From: Phascolarctobacterium sp.
GTDB lineage: Bacteria; Bacillota; Negativicutes; Acidaminococcales; Acidaminococcaceae
Reading direction: 5' to 3'
Length of the DNA: 64,000 nucleotides
Assembly: GCF_030531065.1 (NCBI RefSeq)
Contig: NZ_JAUNOQ010000007.1
Span: 62,001-126,000 of the forward strand
The translations under genes and the position numbers were made by a program. The notes below the pieces were generated by a model. It made no database searches, was not told the DNA's origin, and saw only the letters and a program-made list of their open reading frames with translations. Shown piece by piece: positions 1 through 8,809 of this stretch (positions within the stretch are counted from its first letter, which is position 1; every line of letters starts with the position of its first letter).

Positions 1-314
1 ACGCCCAGCTTTTGCAGCACTCCGGGACGGTAGCTTTCCACCACCACGTCGGCAGTCTTTACCAGCTCCAAAAAGGCTTGCTTGCCGGTCTCGCTCTTCA
101 AATCCAGCGTTACGCTTTTTTTATTGCGGTTCAGCTGCAAATGCCAGTACCCGAAATCCTTTAAAAACGGCGGAAAGCTGCGGGAATAATCGCCCTTGCC
201 GGGCTCTTCAATCTTAATGACCTCCGCGCCGAAATCGGCCAGCAGCATGGTGCAGTACGGCCCCGGCAGCAGCCGCGACATATCCAGTACCCGAATACCC
301 TCTAACGCCAGCAT
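1..314 (-). CDS. CaiB/BaiF-family CoA-transferase, N-terminal part (cut by window edge)
   Basis: The first about 104 residues of a class III CoA-transferase. The opening reads [20 protein letters not shown], followed by [13 protein letters not shown] and a segment resembling [12 protein letters not shown], all typical of the CaiB/BaiF family, which moves CoA between carboxylic acids (carnitine, bile acid, formyl- or succinyl-CoA types). An ATG at 320 lies too close to the GGAGG at 323-327, so the ATG at 314, eight bases away, is the better start. The catalytic aspartate region lies outside the window, so the substrate cannot be judged. Confidence 0.85.
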   Translation of the reverse strand, partial: MLALEGIRVLDMSRLLPGPYCTMLLADFGAEVIKIEEPGKGDYSRSFPPFLKDFGYWHLQLNRNKKSVTLDLKSETGKQAFLELVKTADVVVESYRPGVLQKLG

Positions 315-332
315 AAGCATACCCTCCTTCGC

Positions 333-1556
333 TTAAACGACCTGGAAAATATAAAATTTAAGATAATTTGTTTCCGGCACGGACCACAGAATAGGATGAT
401 CCGGAGCCTGCTGCCGCGCTTCAATCTGCCGCAGGGACACATTGGCGTCCTTGGCAGCTTCCCTGAGCATTTCCACAAAATATTCTTCCTTCATAAAATG
501 CGAGCAGGAGCAGGTTGCCAAATAACCGCCGCGGGGTAGCAGCTTCATAGCCTTCAAATTGATTTCTTTATAGCCGCGGATTGCATTTTTCACCGTGCTG
601 CCGGATTTAGTAAAGGCCGGCGGGTCGAGAATAATAAAATCGTACTCCCGCGAATGCTTATTAACCAGCTCGCTAAGCAGATCAAAAACATTGGCCTGCA
701 AGCCTCGCATCACATGGCCGTAGCCGTTAATCGCGGCGTTATGGTCGGCCATCTGCACGGCCTCCGCGCTGATATCCACCGCCGTAACGGAAGCAGCGCC
801 GCCCTGCGCCGCGTTCAAAGCGAAAGACCCGGTGTGCGTAAAGCAATCCAAAACGTGTTTGCCCCTGGCAATTTTAGCGATGGCCTGACGGTTGTACTTC
901 TGGTCCAAAAAGAAGCCCGTCTTTTGCCCGTTCTCCACGTCCACCGTATAGCGAATACCGTTTTCTATAATCTCGGTTGCAGGCAAGCCCGGCTGCGGCA
1001 GCAACGGCGTGGCAAACCACTGCTTGTTTTCTTCCATGCCTTCCAGCAGGCGAATCTTCACATCGTTGCGCTCAAAAATACCGCGGATCTCCTGCCCCAT
1101 TTCCCGCAAAATTTTCAGCAGCAGCTCAAACAGCATTTGCTTGCGCAGCTCGATGCCCAGGGACAAAGTCTGCGTCACCAGCAAATCGTTAAAGCGGTCC
1201 ACGGTCAAGCCGGGAAACATATCCGCTTCGCCAAAAATCAAGCGGCAGCATTTAAAATCCTGCTCGCCCATCACCGTGCGGCGGTAATCCAAAGCGTAGC
1301 GCAAACGCCGCTCCCAAAAAGCCTCGTCAAATTTATCATTCGTATTTGTGGAAATGATACGCACTCTGATTTTCGACGTATCGTTCACAAAGCCCGTTCC
1401 CAAATACTTCCCCTTAGGCGTAACTACGTCTACCAAATCACCATTGGCATAGCCGCCCTCCACATGGGTTACTTCCTCGCCGAACACCCAGGGATGGCCG
1501 CCGCGGGCTGCGCGCTCTCCCTTGGGCGTAAGATAAAATTTCGCATATTTGCGCAT
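333..1556 (-). CDS. rlmI: RlmI-type 23S rRNA (cytosine-C5) methyltransferase
   Basis: A 407-residue class I SAM-dependent RNA methyltransferase of the RlmI/YccW family (COG1092). An N-terminal PUA-like RNA-binding domain spans about residues 1-75. The SAM-binding motif VLDCFTHTGSF is at 235-245, DPPAF at 311-315 and the cysteine motif CSCSH at 349-353, as expected for an m5C enzyme. E. coli RlmI modifies 23S C1962. Length matches the family. Start ATG at 1556 follows GAGAGGT. It is separated from the CoA-transferase by about 20 bases and may be cotranscribed with it. The exact target base in this organism is inferred. Confidence 0.85.
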   Translation of the reverse strand: MRKYAKFYLTPKGERAARGGHPWVFGEEVTHVEGGYANGDLVDVVTPKGKYLGTGFVNDTSKIRVRIISTNTNDKFDEAFWERRLRYALDYRRTVMGEQDFKCCRLIFGEADMFPGLTVDRFNDLLVTQTLSLGIELRKQMLFELLLKILREMGQEIRGIFERNDVKIRLLEGMEENKQWFATPLLPQPGLPATEIIENGIRYTVDVENGQKTGFFLDQKYNRQAIAKIARGKHVLDCFTHTGSFALNAAQGGAASVTAVDISAEAVQMADHNAAINGYGHVMRGLQANVFDLLSELVNKHSREYDFIILDPPAFTKSGSTVKNAIRGYKEINLKAMKLLPRGGYLATCSCSHFMKEEYFVEMLREAAKDANVSLRQIEARQQAPDHPILWSVPETNYLKFYIFQVV

Positions 1557-1590
1557 GATCTACCTCTCACTTTTTCAAAATGGAGCCATA

Positions 1591-2991
1591 TTATTTTTTC
1601 ATCTTCGCAATGCCAAAGCCGGTAAAGCCAAAAATGATCGCGAACACAAAACTGCTGTAGCACAAAACCGTCCAAGGCAGATAACTCAAGGTAGGTACGC
1701 CCAGAGTAGTGGCCATGTAAGTACCGGCTACGGACCAGGGTACTAAAGGCACAGCGCAGGTACCGGCATCCTCCAGAGTACGGGAAAGATTTTTAGGCTC
1801 CAAATTAAACTTTTTATACAAATCGCGGAACATTTCGCCGGGAATTAAAATGGCCAAATAGGAGCTGCCGGTTACAATGCTCATGAACAAAGTGGAGCCT
1901 ACCGTCGCCGTCACCAGCTGCCCTACGGATTTAATCGATTCGATAATGCGCTCCAGCACTACCTCGATGCAGCCCGCTTTGCTGAAAATACCGGCAAAAG
2001 CGAAAGCGCAGAATACCAGCAGCACGGTGCTCATCATGCCCATCAGGCCGCCGCGGTTCAGCAAAGAAATAATCGGCTTCACTACCTGAACATTGGCAGC
2101 GCCGGGAATCATCGTTACTTTGAAGCCGTTGACAAAAGCCTGCAGCGCAGTTTTCAGCCCAAAGCCCTGGAAGCACATACCCATTACGATGGCTAATACG
2201 GAAGCCAAAAGCAGCATGGGAATCGTAGGCTTTTTGGTATAAGCGCCCCAGAAAATCAACACCGGTGGCAGCAGCAGCAGCGGATTAAAGGTATACAGCT
2301 GCTCTAAATTATTTAAAATTGCCGTTACCGTTTCAGGATTGGTCATCTGCGCCGTATCCATGCTCAAGCCGATACCGGTATAAACGATAATGCACAAAAT
2401 AGTAGCGCTGCCCGTAGTATAAAGCATATGCTTAATATGGTCATAAAGCTCGCTGCCGGCGGCAATCGGCGCCAGCATCGTCGTGTCGGACAAAGGCGAC
2501 AGCTTATCGCCAAATACAGCGCCGGAAATAACTGCGCCCGCGGCAATTTCCAGCGGCACGCCCAAAGCGATGGCAATGCCCATAATAGCCACACCGGCAG
2601 TACCGGCAGAACCAAAAGAAGTGCCGGTAAAGGTTGAAATAACAGCCGTTACAAAGAAGGCGGTCACAAATAAAAACTGCGGGTCAATAATTTTAATGCC
2701 ATAATAAATCATCATAGGAATCGTGCCGGATACCATCCAGCTGGCGATCATAGCGCCCACGCAAACCATAACCAGCAGGGACGGCAGGCTGCTTTGAATT
2801 TTTTCCGCAATGCCGTTAATCATGTCAGGCCATTTATAGCCGCAGCGCCAAGCGATAATTGAAGCAATAAAAGCGGCTACAATCAGCAAAAACTGAATGG
2901 GCAGCCCGTATTTGCCATACCCAATGCCCAATAATAATACCATGCCCACTAAAGGTATCAAGGCTTCCGTAAAAGTAGGTTTTCTAATCAT
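1591..2991 (-). CDS. NhaC-family antiporter (Na+/H+ or malate/lactate type)
   Basis: A 466-residue polytopic membrane protein of the NhaC family, with many hydrophobic helices and the family segments TSFGSAGTAGVAIMGIA and GDKLSPLSDTTMLAP. The family includes Na+/H+ antiporters and the Bacillus malate-Na+/lactate-H+ antiporter MleN. The malic enzyme-fumarase operon lies 2 kb upstream on the same strand, so a carboxylate exchanger is a fair alternative. Two ATGs are adjacent (2994 and 2991). The second is better spaced from the GGAGG at 2998-3002. Substrate cannot be read from sequence. Confidence 0.85.
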   Translation of the reverse strand: MIRKPTFTEALIPLVGMVLLLGIGYGKYGLPIQFLLIVAAFIASIIAWRCGYKWPDMINGIAEKIQSSLPSLLVMVCVGAMIASWMVSGTIPMMIYYGIKIIDPQFLFVTAFFVTAVISTFTGTSFGSAGTAGVAIMGIAIALGVPLEIAAGAVISGAVFGDKLSPLSDTTMLAPIAAGSELYDHIKHMLYTTGSATILCIIVYTGIGLSMDTAQMTNPETVTAILNNLEQLYTFNPLLLLPPVLIFWGAYTKKPTIPMLLLASVLAIVMGMCFQGFGLKTALQAFVNGFKVTMIPGAANVQVVKPIISLLNRGGLMGMMSTVLLVFCAFAFAGIFSKAGCIEVVLERIIESIKSVGQLVTATVGSTLFMSIVTGSSYLAILIPGEMFRDLYKKFNLEPKNLSRTLEDAGTCAVPLVPWSVAGTYMATTLGVPTLSYLPWTVLCYSSFVFAIIFGFTGFGIAKMKK

Positions 2992-3018
2992 CATTTTCCT
3001 CCTTAAAATACTGCCTGC

Positions 3019-3573
3019 CTATTTTGGCTTGCGCGTAATAGTCATAGCGCAGCCATGGCCCTCGCCGTCAGCAATTGTCGTCGGGAAATCGATATCCACA
3101 TTATTAAACGGCTTACAGATAGCATAATCGCAGTGCCCCAGCATATCGCGGCAGAACATTTTAATTTCCGCTTTGCTCAGTCCCAGCTCCGTTAATGCTT
3201 CCACATGAGGACAGCAATTAAATATTTTTACCGCCTTATCGTTGTCCAGCTGCTTGATTTCCTGCTCAAAGACCAGCAAGCCGCCGCGGGATGTTTGCCC
3301 CAGCAGCGCTTCTTTAGGCCCCACATTATCGCCGCCGCCATACTTAGCGGCAATCTTTTCTCCCTGATATAAACCGAAATCATAACTGCCTTCACGAATA
3401 ACGCGGTTAGCGTCTACCTCCGGATACAATTCCTTCAGCTTGCGCCAAATAAAATAAACCTGCCTAGTTCTGTCCTTATAGGCGTCCTTCACAGCCTGAT
3501 GAAATTCCTCCACCGTCGCAGGCTGATCAATCTTAGCTTCAGCTATAAATTTTTTAATTTCTTCCTGACTCAT
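3019..3573 (-). CDS. L-2-amino-thiazoline-4-carboxylate hydrolase-like protein
   Basis: A 184-residue soluble protein resembling the ATC-hydrolase family (enzymes opening 2-amino-thiazoline-4-carboxylate towards L-cysteine). The C-terminal half has the family-like string FNCCPHVEALTELGLSKAE, then FCRDMLGHCDYAI, with conserved Cys/His. Start ATG at 3573 follows GGAGG; the upstream in-frame TTG is not needed. It sits 27 bases before the NhaC-family gene and is probably cotranscribed with it. The in vivo substrate is unknown; many family members are annotated only by fold. Confidence 0.7.
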   Translation of the reverse strand: MSQEEIKKFIAEAKIDQPATVEEFHQAVKDAYKDRTRQVYFIWRKLKELYPEVDANRVIREGSYDFGLYQGEKIAAKYGGGDNVGPKEALLGQTSRGGLLVFEQEIKQLDNDKAVKIFNCCPHVEALTELGLSKAEIKMFCRDMLGHCDYAICKPFNNVDIDFPTTIADGEGHGCAMTITRKPK

Positions 3574-3680
3574 ATTTTCCTCCAAAATTATTCTGCCGCG
3601 CAGGCAGATGCTATAACTTTATTATAACATACTAAACGCGCAACTAATATAAAGCTAAGCCAACAAATTCAAATATGCAA

Positions 3681-3708
3681 AAAAGTCCGGCCGCACAGCC
3701 GGACTTTT
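3681..3708 (-). terminator. Intrinsic terminator of the orphan metQ, bidirectional
   Basis: A perfect 11-bp stem, AAAAGTCCGGC paired with GCCGGACTTTT, with a 6-base loop. T-runs on both strands allow it to stop transcription in either direction. It lies 10 bases after the metQ stop. Confidence 0.85.
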
Positions 3709-3718
3709 AAGCTGGAAA

Positions 3719-4540
3719 TCAAAATGCCGGAACTACGGCACCCTTATATTTTTCTTCGATAAATTTCTTTACCTCAGGAGATTGCAGAGCCTTCATCAGC
3801 TTTTGAATTTCCGGACGGCTTTCGTCGCCCTTGCGTACTGCTACGATATTAGCATAGGGAGATTCCTTGGGCTCGGTGAACAGAGAATCCTTTACGGGGT
3901 TCAGCTTGGCTTCCATAGCAAAGTTGGAATTGATAACGGACAAATCGGTATCGTCCATGGAACGCGGCAGCAAAGCGGCTTCGATTTCAATGATTTGCAG
4001 CTTTTTATCGTTGCCGGTAATATCGCCTACGGTAGCCTTAACGCCTACGCCGTCCTTCAGCTTCAGCAGCTTGGCGCTTTCCAGCAAAGCCAGCGCGCGG
4101 CCTGCGTTAGACGGGTCGTTCGGGATAGCGATTTTCGCGCCGTTAGGGATATCTTTCAAATCCTTAATCTTTTTGGAATAAATGCCCATGGGCTCGATAT
4201 GCACCTTGCCTGCGGAAATCAGCGGCATATTGCGCTCTTTAGCGAAAGTATCCAAATACGGCTCGTGCTGGAAGAAATTAGCGTCCAGCTCCTTGTCGTT
4301 CAGCGCCATATTGGGCTTTACATAATCGCTGAATTCAATGATTTGCAGATCAACGCCTTCTTTAGCCAAAGCGGGCTTGATATCGTTAAGAATTTCTGCG
4401 TGCGGCACAGCCGTAGCGCCCACCTTCAGCACAACCTTTTTGTCGGCGGCGGGGTCGGCCTTTTTGTCGCTGCCGCCGCAGCCTGCCGCTACAACAGCCA
4501 GGCTTACCAACGCCAGCAGCGCGATCAATAATTTTTTCAT
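3719..4540 (-). CDS. metQ: MetQ/NlpA-family methionine-binding lipoprotein (orphan copy)
   Basis: A 273-residue substrate-binding lipoprotein of the MetQ/NlpA family. The signal peptide ends in a lipobox VAAGC with the lipidated cysteine at residue 21. The mature part has the family strings KVGATAVPHAEIL, MALNDKELDANFFQHEPYLD and IAIPNDPSNAGRALALL. Start ATG at 4540 follows AAGGAG; an upstream in-frame GTG is less likely. It has its own promoter and terminator and no permease or ATPase beside it, unlike the second metQ at 39.2 kb. It may share MetNI or bind a different ligand. Confidence 0.88.
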   Translation of the reverse strand: MKKLLIALLALVSLAVVAAGCGGSDKKADPAADKKVVLKVGATAVPHAEILNDIKPALAKEGVDLQIIEFSDYVKPNMALNDKELDANFFQHEPYLDTFAKERNMPLISAGKVHIEPMGIYSKKIKDLKDIPNGAKIAIPNDPSNAGRALALLESAKLLKLKDGVGVKATVGDITGNDKKLQIIEIEAALLPRSMDDTDLSVINSNFAMEAKLNPVKDSLFTEPKESPYANIVAVRKGDESRPEIQKLMKALQSPEVKKFIEEKYKGAVVPAF

Positions 4541-4577
4541 CTTTCTCACTCCTTAATGCAACTTCAAGAATATTATT

Positions 4578-4606
4578 AAGATAGCTTATCCTACCCTTTT
4601 TGTCAA
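4578..4606 (-). promoter_or_regulatory. Promoter of orphan metQ
   Basis: On the minus strand TTGACA (4601-4606) is followed after 17 bases by TATCTT (4578-4583). No SAM riboswitch lies between it and the gene. Confidence 0.7.
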
Positions 4607-4620
4607 TATTTAAGCGAAAA

Positions 4621-4653
4621 AAAGCCGAGGCGGATTTTACTCACCTCGACTTT
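4621..4653 (-). terminator. Terminator of the malic enzyme-fumarase operon
   Basis: AAAGCCGAGG (4621-4630) pairs with CCTCGACTTT (4644-4653) with one mismatch; on the minus strand it is followed by a T-run. It lies about 10 bases after the fumarase beta stop. Confidence 0.6.
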
Positions 4654-4663
4654 GTAAACCTTG

Positions 4664-5230
4664 TTACTCTTTGCTGTATTTAGCGATGCCTACTTTATAA
4701 AAATCATTGCCCTCGCTGTCGATGCAGACGATGGCCGGGAAGTCCTTCACCTCGTAACGGCGGATAGCCTCGGGGCCTAAATCCTCGTAAGCTATCATCT
4801 CCTCACCCTTGATGGATTGAGCAATAACGGCGGCAGCGCCGCCTACGGCTACGAAATAAACCGCGCCGTATTTTACGCAGGCGTCGATAACCTCCTGGCT
4901 GCGCAGGCCCTTGCCAATCATACCGCGCATACCCTGCTCGATCATGGTCGGCGTGTATTTATCCATGCGCCCGCTGGTGGTAGGCCCGGCGCTGCCCACT
5001 ACCTCGCCCGGCTTGGCGGGAGTGGGGCCAACGTAATAAATAATATTATTGGTCAGATCCAGCGGCAGCTGCTCGCCGCGGCCCAAAGCCTCGTATAAAC
5101 GCTTGTGAGCGGCGTCGCGGGCGGTATAAATATAACCGCTGATGCGCACAACGTCGCCAGCATGCAGATCCTTAATAGTTTCGGCGGTCAAAGGCGCCTG
5201 AATGTATTTGATTACAGCCTGTTCACTCAT
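4664..5230 (-). CDS. fumB: Fumarate hydratase class I (Fe-S), beta subunit
   Basis: A 188-residue C-terminal-type subunit of the oxygen-sensitive Fe-S fumarate/tartrate hydratase family, which interconverts fumarate and malate. Typical strings are GDVVRISGYIYTARDAAHKR, YYVGPTPAKPGEVVGSAGPTTS and the catalytic SGRMDKYTP region. Start ATG at 5230 follows AAGGAGGGG with good spacing; a longer in-frame extension is unlikely. It follows the alpha subunit by 13 bases and is translated from the same operon as malic enzyme. A tartrate dehydratase role cannot be excluded, but the malic enzyme neighbour favours fumarase. Confidence 0.9.
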   Translation of the reverse strand: MSEQAVIKYIQAPLTAETIKDLHAGDVVRISGYIYTARDAAHKRLYEALGRGEQLPLDLTNNIIYYVGPTPAKPGEVVGSAGPTTSGRMDKYTPTMIEQGMRGMIGKGLRSQEVIDACVKYGAVYFVAVGGAAAVIAQSIKGEEMIAYEDLGPEAIRRYEVKDFPAIVCIDSEGNDFYKVGIAKYSKE

Positions 5231-5243
5231 CGTCCACCCCTCC

Positions 5244-6089
5244 TTACAGCTCTGCTTCCGCACGGCGCGCCTGATGGCAGTTAAGGTTTACGGCGCAGGG
5301 CAGACCGCCGATATGCGTGTGGGTAAATTCCACATTGACAGCCAAAGCCGTGGTGCTGCCGCCCAAACCTGACGGGCCGACGCCGGTTTTGTTCACCAGC
5401 TCCAGCAGCTCGTCTTCCAGCTGTGCGTAGCGCTCGTCCGCATTATGCTCGCCTGCGGTACGGGTCAGAGCGTATTTAGCCAGCAGCGCCGCCTGCTCCA
5501 TATTGCCGCCGATGCCTACGCCTACGGTAACGGGAGGGCAAGGGTTAGGCCCCGCCGCGCGCACCGTATCCACAACGAACTTTTTGATGCCCTCCACGCC
5601 GTCGGCTGGCTTGAGCATTTTCAACGCGCCCATATTTTCGCTGCCGCAGCCTTTAGGGCAAACAATCATCTTCACCTTGTCGCCGGGAACAATTTTCGTA
5701 TGAATGATAGCGGGAGTATTATCGCCGCTGTTTTTGCGGTCAAATACCGGGTCGCCCACGGAGGATTTGCGCAGATAGCCGTCGGTATAGCCTTTGGCTA
5801 CGCCTGCGTGAATGGCGGTATACAAATCGCCGCCCACAAAATGCACCTCCTGACCAATTTCCAGGAAAACTACAGTCAGGCCGGTATCCTGGCACAGCGG
5901 CACAGCCTTTTGCTGCGCCAGCTCGAAATTTTCTACCAGCGTAGTTAAAATCTCCCTGCCCAAAGGCGATTCCTCTGTTTTGATGGCCGCCTTAATTTTA
6001 TTCTTTACGGCCTCCGGCAGATAATAGCAGGAATCCATGCACAATTTCGCAATCGCAGCCGTTACTTCGCTGACGTTAATCTCTCTCAT
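5244..6089 (-). CDS. fumA: Fumarate hydratase class I (Fe-S), alpha subunit
   Basis: A 281-residue N-terminal-type subunit of Fe-S fumarate hydratase. Cluster cysteines are recognisable in LCQDTGLTVVFLEIG, CPKGCGSENMGALKML and the later GIGGNMEQAALLAKYAL segment. Start ATG at 6089 has AGGAGG seven bases upstream, better than the in-frame start seven codons earlier. It lies between malic enzyme (10 bases upstream) and the beta subunit. Together they link fumarate, malate and pyruvate in anaerobic carbon flow. Confidence 0.9.
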   Translation of the reverse strand: MREINVSEVTAAIAKLCMDSCYYLPEAVKNKIKAAIKTEESPLGREILTTLVENFELAQQKAVPLCQDTGLTVVFLEIGQEVHFVGGDLYTAIHAGVAKGYTDGYLRKSSVGDPVFDRKNSGDNTPAIIHTKIVPGDKVKMIVCPKGCGSENMGALKMLKPADGVEGIKKFVVDTVRAAGPNPCPPVTVGVGIGGNMEQAALLAKYALTRTAGEHNADERYAQLEDELLELVNKTGVGPSGLGGSTTALAVNVEFTHTHIGGLPCAVNLNCHQARRAEAEL

Positions 6090-6099
6090 TTTGACCTCC

Positions 6100-7332
6100 T
6101 TAGCGTCCAACGCGCTTCATGGTATTGGCTTTTACAATCTCCGGGTCGACGATTTTACGCGCCAGCCCCAATTCAATAGCCGTTTTGGCTACGGCAGCGG
6201 CTACAGCGGGAGCGACGCGGGGATCGAAAGCGTCGGGAACAACATAATCCTCGCGCAGATCCTTTTCGTCGATCAGCTCGGAAATAGCGAAAACTGCCGC
6301 CACCTTCATTTCCTCGGTAATAGCGCGGGCGCGCACATCGATAGCGCCGCGGAACACTCCGGGGAAAACGGTGACATTATTTACCTGGTTAGGACGGTCG
6401 CTGCGGCCGGTACCGGCAACGGCAACGCCCGCCGCCTTAGCTTCGTCGTAGCTTGTTTCCGGCACGGGGTTAGCCAGCGCGAAAACCACGCTGTCCTTCG
6501 CCATGCTCTGCATAATTTCTTTAGTAAATACGTGGGGAGCGGAAACGCCGATTAAAACGTCGGCGCCCTTAGCCACGTCGGCCAGGCTTCCCTGGCGGCG
6601 TTCTTTATTGGTTACGGAAGCCAGATAGCTTTGAATACGGTCCAGCTTAGCGTCGATGCCTTCATACAAAGCGCCGAAACGGTCAACCATAATGACGTTC
6701 TGTGCGCCCATGCTTACCAGCAGGCGACCGATAGCGCTGCCTGCCGCGCCGCAGCCGTTGACTACGAAACGGGCGGTGCGAAAATCCTTCTTCACATAAC
6801 GCAGCGCGCCGATAACCGCGCTCAGGCAGGCGATGGCCGTACCATGCTGATCGTCGTGGAAAACGGGAATGTCGCAGATCTCCTTCAGACGGCATTCGAT
6901 ATCATAGCACTTGGGAGAAGAAATATCCTCCAGATTGATGCCTGCATAATTGGGCTCCAGCAGCTTGACAGTGCGGATAAACTCCTCCGGGTCTTTAGTG
7001 CCCAGGCAGATGGGCACGGCGTCCACGTCGCTGAAGGTTTTAAACAGCGCGGCCTTGCCCTCCATAACGGGTATAGCAGCCTCCGGACCGATGTCGCCCA
7101 GTCCCAGCACGCGAGTGCCGTCGCTGATAACCGCTACCATATTACCGCGACAGGTATATTCAAAGGACAAATCCTTATTTTCCTTGATATCCTTGCAGGG
7201 CTCTGCCACGCCGGGGGTGTAGGCGACGGACAGGTCGTGGCGGTTGGCAATCGGCACCTTGCTCACAACAGAAATTTTACCGTTATTCTCCAAATGCATT
7301 TTCAGCGCTTCTTCGCGTAAAGTCATTGTCAT
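6100..7332 (-). CDS. NAD(P)-dependent malic enzyme (short bacterial type)
   Basis: A 410-residue malic enzyme converting malate to pyruvate, CO2 and reduced nicotinamide. It has the N-terminal SVAYTPGVAEPC and the metal/active-site strings GLGDIGPEAAIPVMEGK and PVFHDDQHGTAIA, followed by a Rossmann domain with VVNGCGAAGSAIGRLL. Length fits the short form without the phosphotransacetylase domain. Start ATG at 7332 follows GGAGGAG; another ATG lies two codons inside. First gene of the operon with the two fumarase subunits, under a well-formed promoter at 7373-7401. Confidence 0.92.
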   Translation of the reverse strand: MTMTLREEALKMHLENNGKISVVSKVPIANRHDLSVAYTPGVAEPCKDIKENKDLSFEYTCRGNMVAVISDGTRVLGLGDIGPEAAIPVMEGKAALFKTFSDVDAVPICLGTKDPEEFIRTVKLLEPNYAGINLEDISSPKCYDIECRLKEICDIPVFHDDQHGTAIACLSAVIGALRYVKKDFRTARFVVNGCGAAGSAIGRLLVSMGAQNVIMVDRFGALYEGIDAKLDRIQSYLASVTNKERRQGSLADVAKGADVLIGVSAPHVFTKEIMQSMAKDSVVFALANPVPETSYDEAKAAGVAVAGTGRSDRPNQVNNVTVFPGVFRGAIDVRARAITEEMKVAAVFAISELIDEKDLREDYVVPDAFDPRVAPAVAAAVAKTAIELGLARKIVDPEIVKANTMKRVGR

Positions 7333-7372
7333 ATCATGCTCCTCCAATAAAAAATTATTTAGTATACACTAC

Positions 7373-7401
7373 ATTATATATGAAGCACTCTGATAATACA
7401 A
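7373..7401 (-). promoter_or_regulatory. Promoter of the malic enzyme-fumarase operon
   Basis: Minus-strand TTGTAT (7396-7401), 17-base spacer, TATAAT (7373-7378), about 40 bases before the start codon. Confidence 0.65.
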
Positions 7402-7512
7402 GAAAAATACTTGTGAAGTAGCCCGATATCCATAATTTTTCAAATAATTGTAACTAATGTGTCAATTAAGTAAAAAGGAGAAAATACTAAGTCCCATAAG
7501 CTTAATATTTCC

Positions 7513-8670
7513 TCACAGTAATTCCGCATTAATCTGCCATAAATTATCGCCCAAGCGCTGACTCGTACCGCCCAAGGTTACCATACAGCCGGGGCCTAAA
7601 ACCGCGCCGACTTTTTCCGCATAAGGCGCCAGCAAAGCGAAAAGCTTCGCCAGCTTCCGCACGCTTATGCCGTCTTTACTGATAAACACAGGATAGAGCT
7701 TGCCGTCACCAAACAGCAGCATACTTATTTCTTTATTATTGGAATCACGGTAAAACAAAATTTCCGGCGGTATTCCCTGCTGCAAATAGCCTTCGCGAAC
7801 GATATTCACCACATAATTTTCATACAGCGCTTTAAAATATAAACTGGCAATCAAGCTGCCTGTATCCTGCAGCTGCAGCAAATGCGCCGCAAGGCCCGTA
7901 TCCTTAAAATACAGCTTAGGCGCTTTCAGCAAGCGCTTGCCGGCCAATTCTTCCACAGGATGTAAAAAATATATCAACCCGGCGCCGGCCAAAAATTGCA
8001 GCCATTGCTTAGCCGTGGGTGCGCTGACGCCAACCACATTAGCCAAGGTCGTATAGTTCACCACACTGCCGACCATTCCGGCAGCGGCGCATAAAAAATT
8101 AAAGAAGCGCAGCTCGTCGCTGACCGTCGTTTGTTCCATAATATTCTGCTGCAAAACGCGACTGATAAACGCAGCCTTAGCCGCGCTGCCGCCAGCCAAA
8201 TCCCCGCGCACAATAGCGGCTAAAACCTCCGTATGCTTATCAGCAGCAGTCAAACGCGCTAACGCTTCCTCCGGCGGCACAAAGCTTCTGACAGCAGCGC
8301 CTGCCGACCAAGGCAATTCCACAAAAGCCAGCTTGCCGCCAGCCTGCGCAGCCGCCTCCTGCAAATAATAATTTTGACAGCAGCCGGCAATAAGTTCGGT
8401 ACAGGGCAGCGCCCCAGCCAATAAATGCGGCAGCAGCGACGGCATATAATGCAGATTAGCCACATACGCGGGCAGAGGCAAGCTGCGGACGAACGCCGCG
8501 GCATCCTGCTTAGCCTGCATACGCACGCCGGCTAGGGACAAGTCCACCAAATTATAACCTCTAGTTAAAGTATCCAGCAGCTCCTTCTGCTGACTATCGG
8601 CACAGGCATGCAGAATAACCAATTTATTATTCAGTTGTAATTTGCGAATCGCTTCTTGCAAATGCGTCAT
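7513..8670 (-). CDS. DUF4143-type pseudo-ATPase lacking Walker motifs
   Basis: A 385-residue protein collinear with the AAA_14/DUF4143 ATPases, of which this window has two intact members (8882-10201, 60669-61895). The C-terminal DUF4143 part is well kept: VVNYTTLANVVGVSAPTAKQWL, KAPKLYFKDTGLAAHLL, ENYVVNIVREG and FYRDSNNKEI. The N-terminal motor has lost its motifs. The P-loop position reads ILHACADSQQKELL instead of GARQVGKTT, the Walker B DEIQ position reads VANLHYM, and the sensor LTGS position reads IAGCCQ. The frame is open throughout, so it looks like a maintained protein rather than a pseudogene. Function unknown. Confidence 0.7.
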   Translation of the reverse strand: MTHLQEAIRKLQLNNKLVILHACADSQQKELLDTLTRGYNLVDLSLAGVRMQAKQDAAAFVRSLPLPAYVANLHYMPSLLPHLLAGALPCTELIAGCCQNYYLQEAAAQAGGKLAFVELPWSAGAAVRSFVPPEEALARLTAADKHTEVLAAIVRGDLAGGSAAKAAFISRVLQQNIMEQTTVSDELRFFNFLCAAAGMVGSVVNYTTLANVVGVSAPTAKQWLQFLAGAGLIYFLHPVEELAGKRLLKAPKLYFKDTGLAAHLLQLQDTGSLIASLYFKALYENYVVNIVREGYLQQGIPPEILFYRDSNNKEISMLLFGDGKLYPVFISKDGISVRKLAKLFALLAPYAEKVGAVLGPGCMVTLGGTSQRLGDNLWQINAELL

Positions 8671-8809
8671 AAATTTCTTCCTTTAAAATATGCTGCTGAT
8701 CAAGAGCATATCCCGTTATAAGATGATATCAGGCTGATAATCCGCAAAGTTTTTATCAATGTAATAAGGCACCTTTAAACTGCACAAAAATCCTAATTTT
8801 AAAAATTTC

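Noticed and set aside
654-1625. Long plus-strand open frame of 323 residues
   Set aside because: Exact shadow of the RlmI-type gene; no ribosome site and low-complexity composition.
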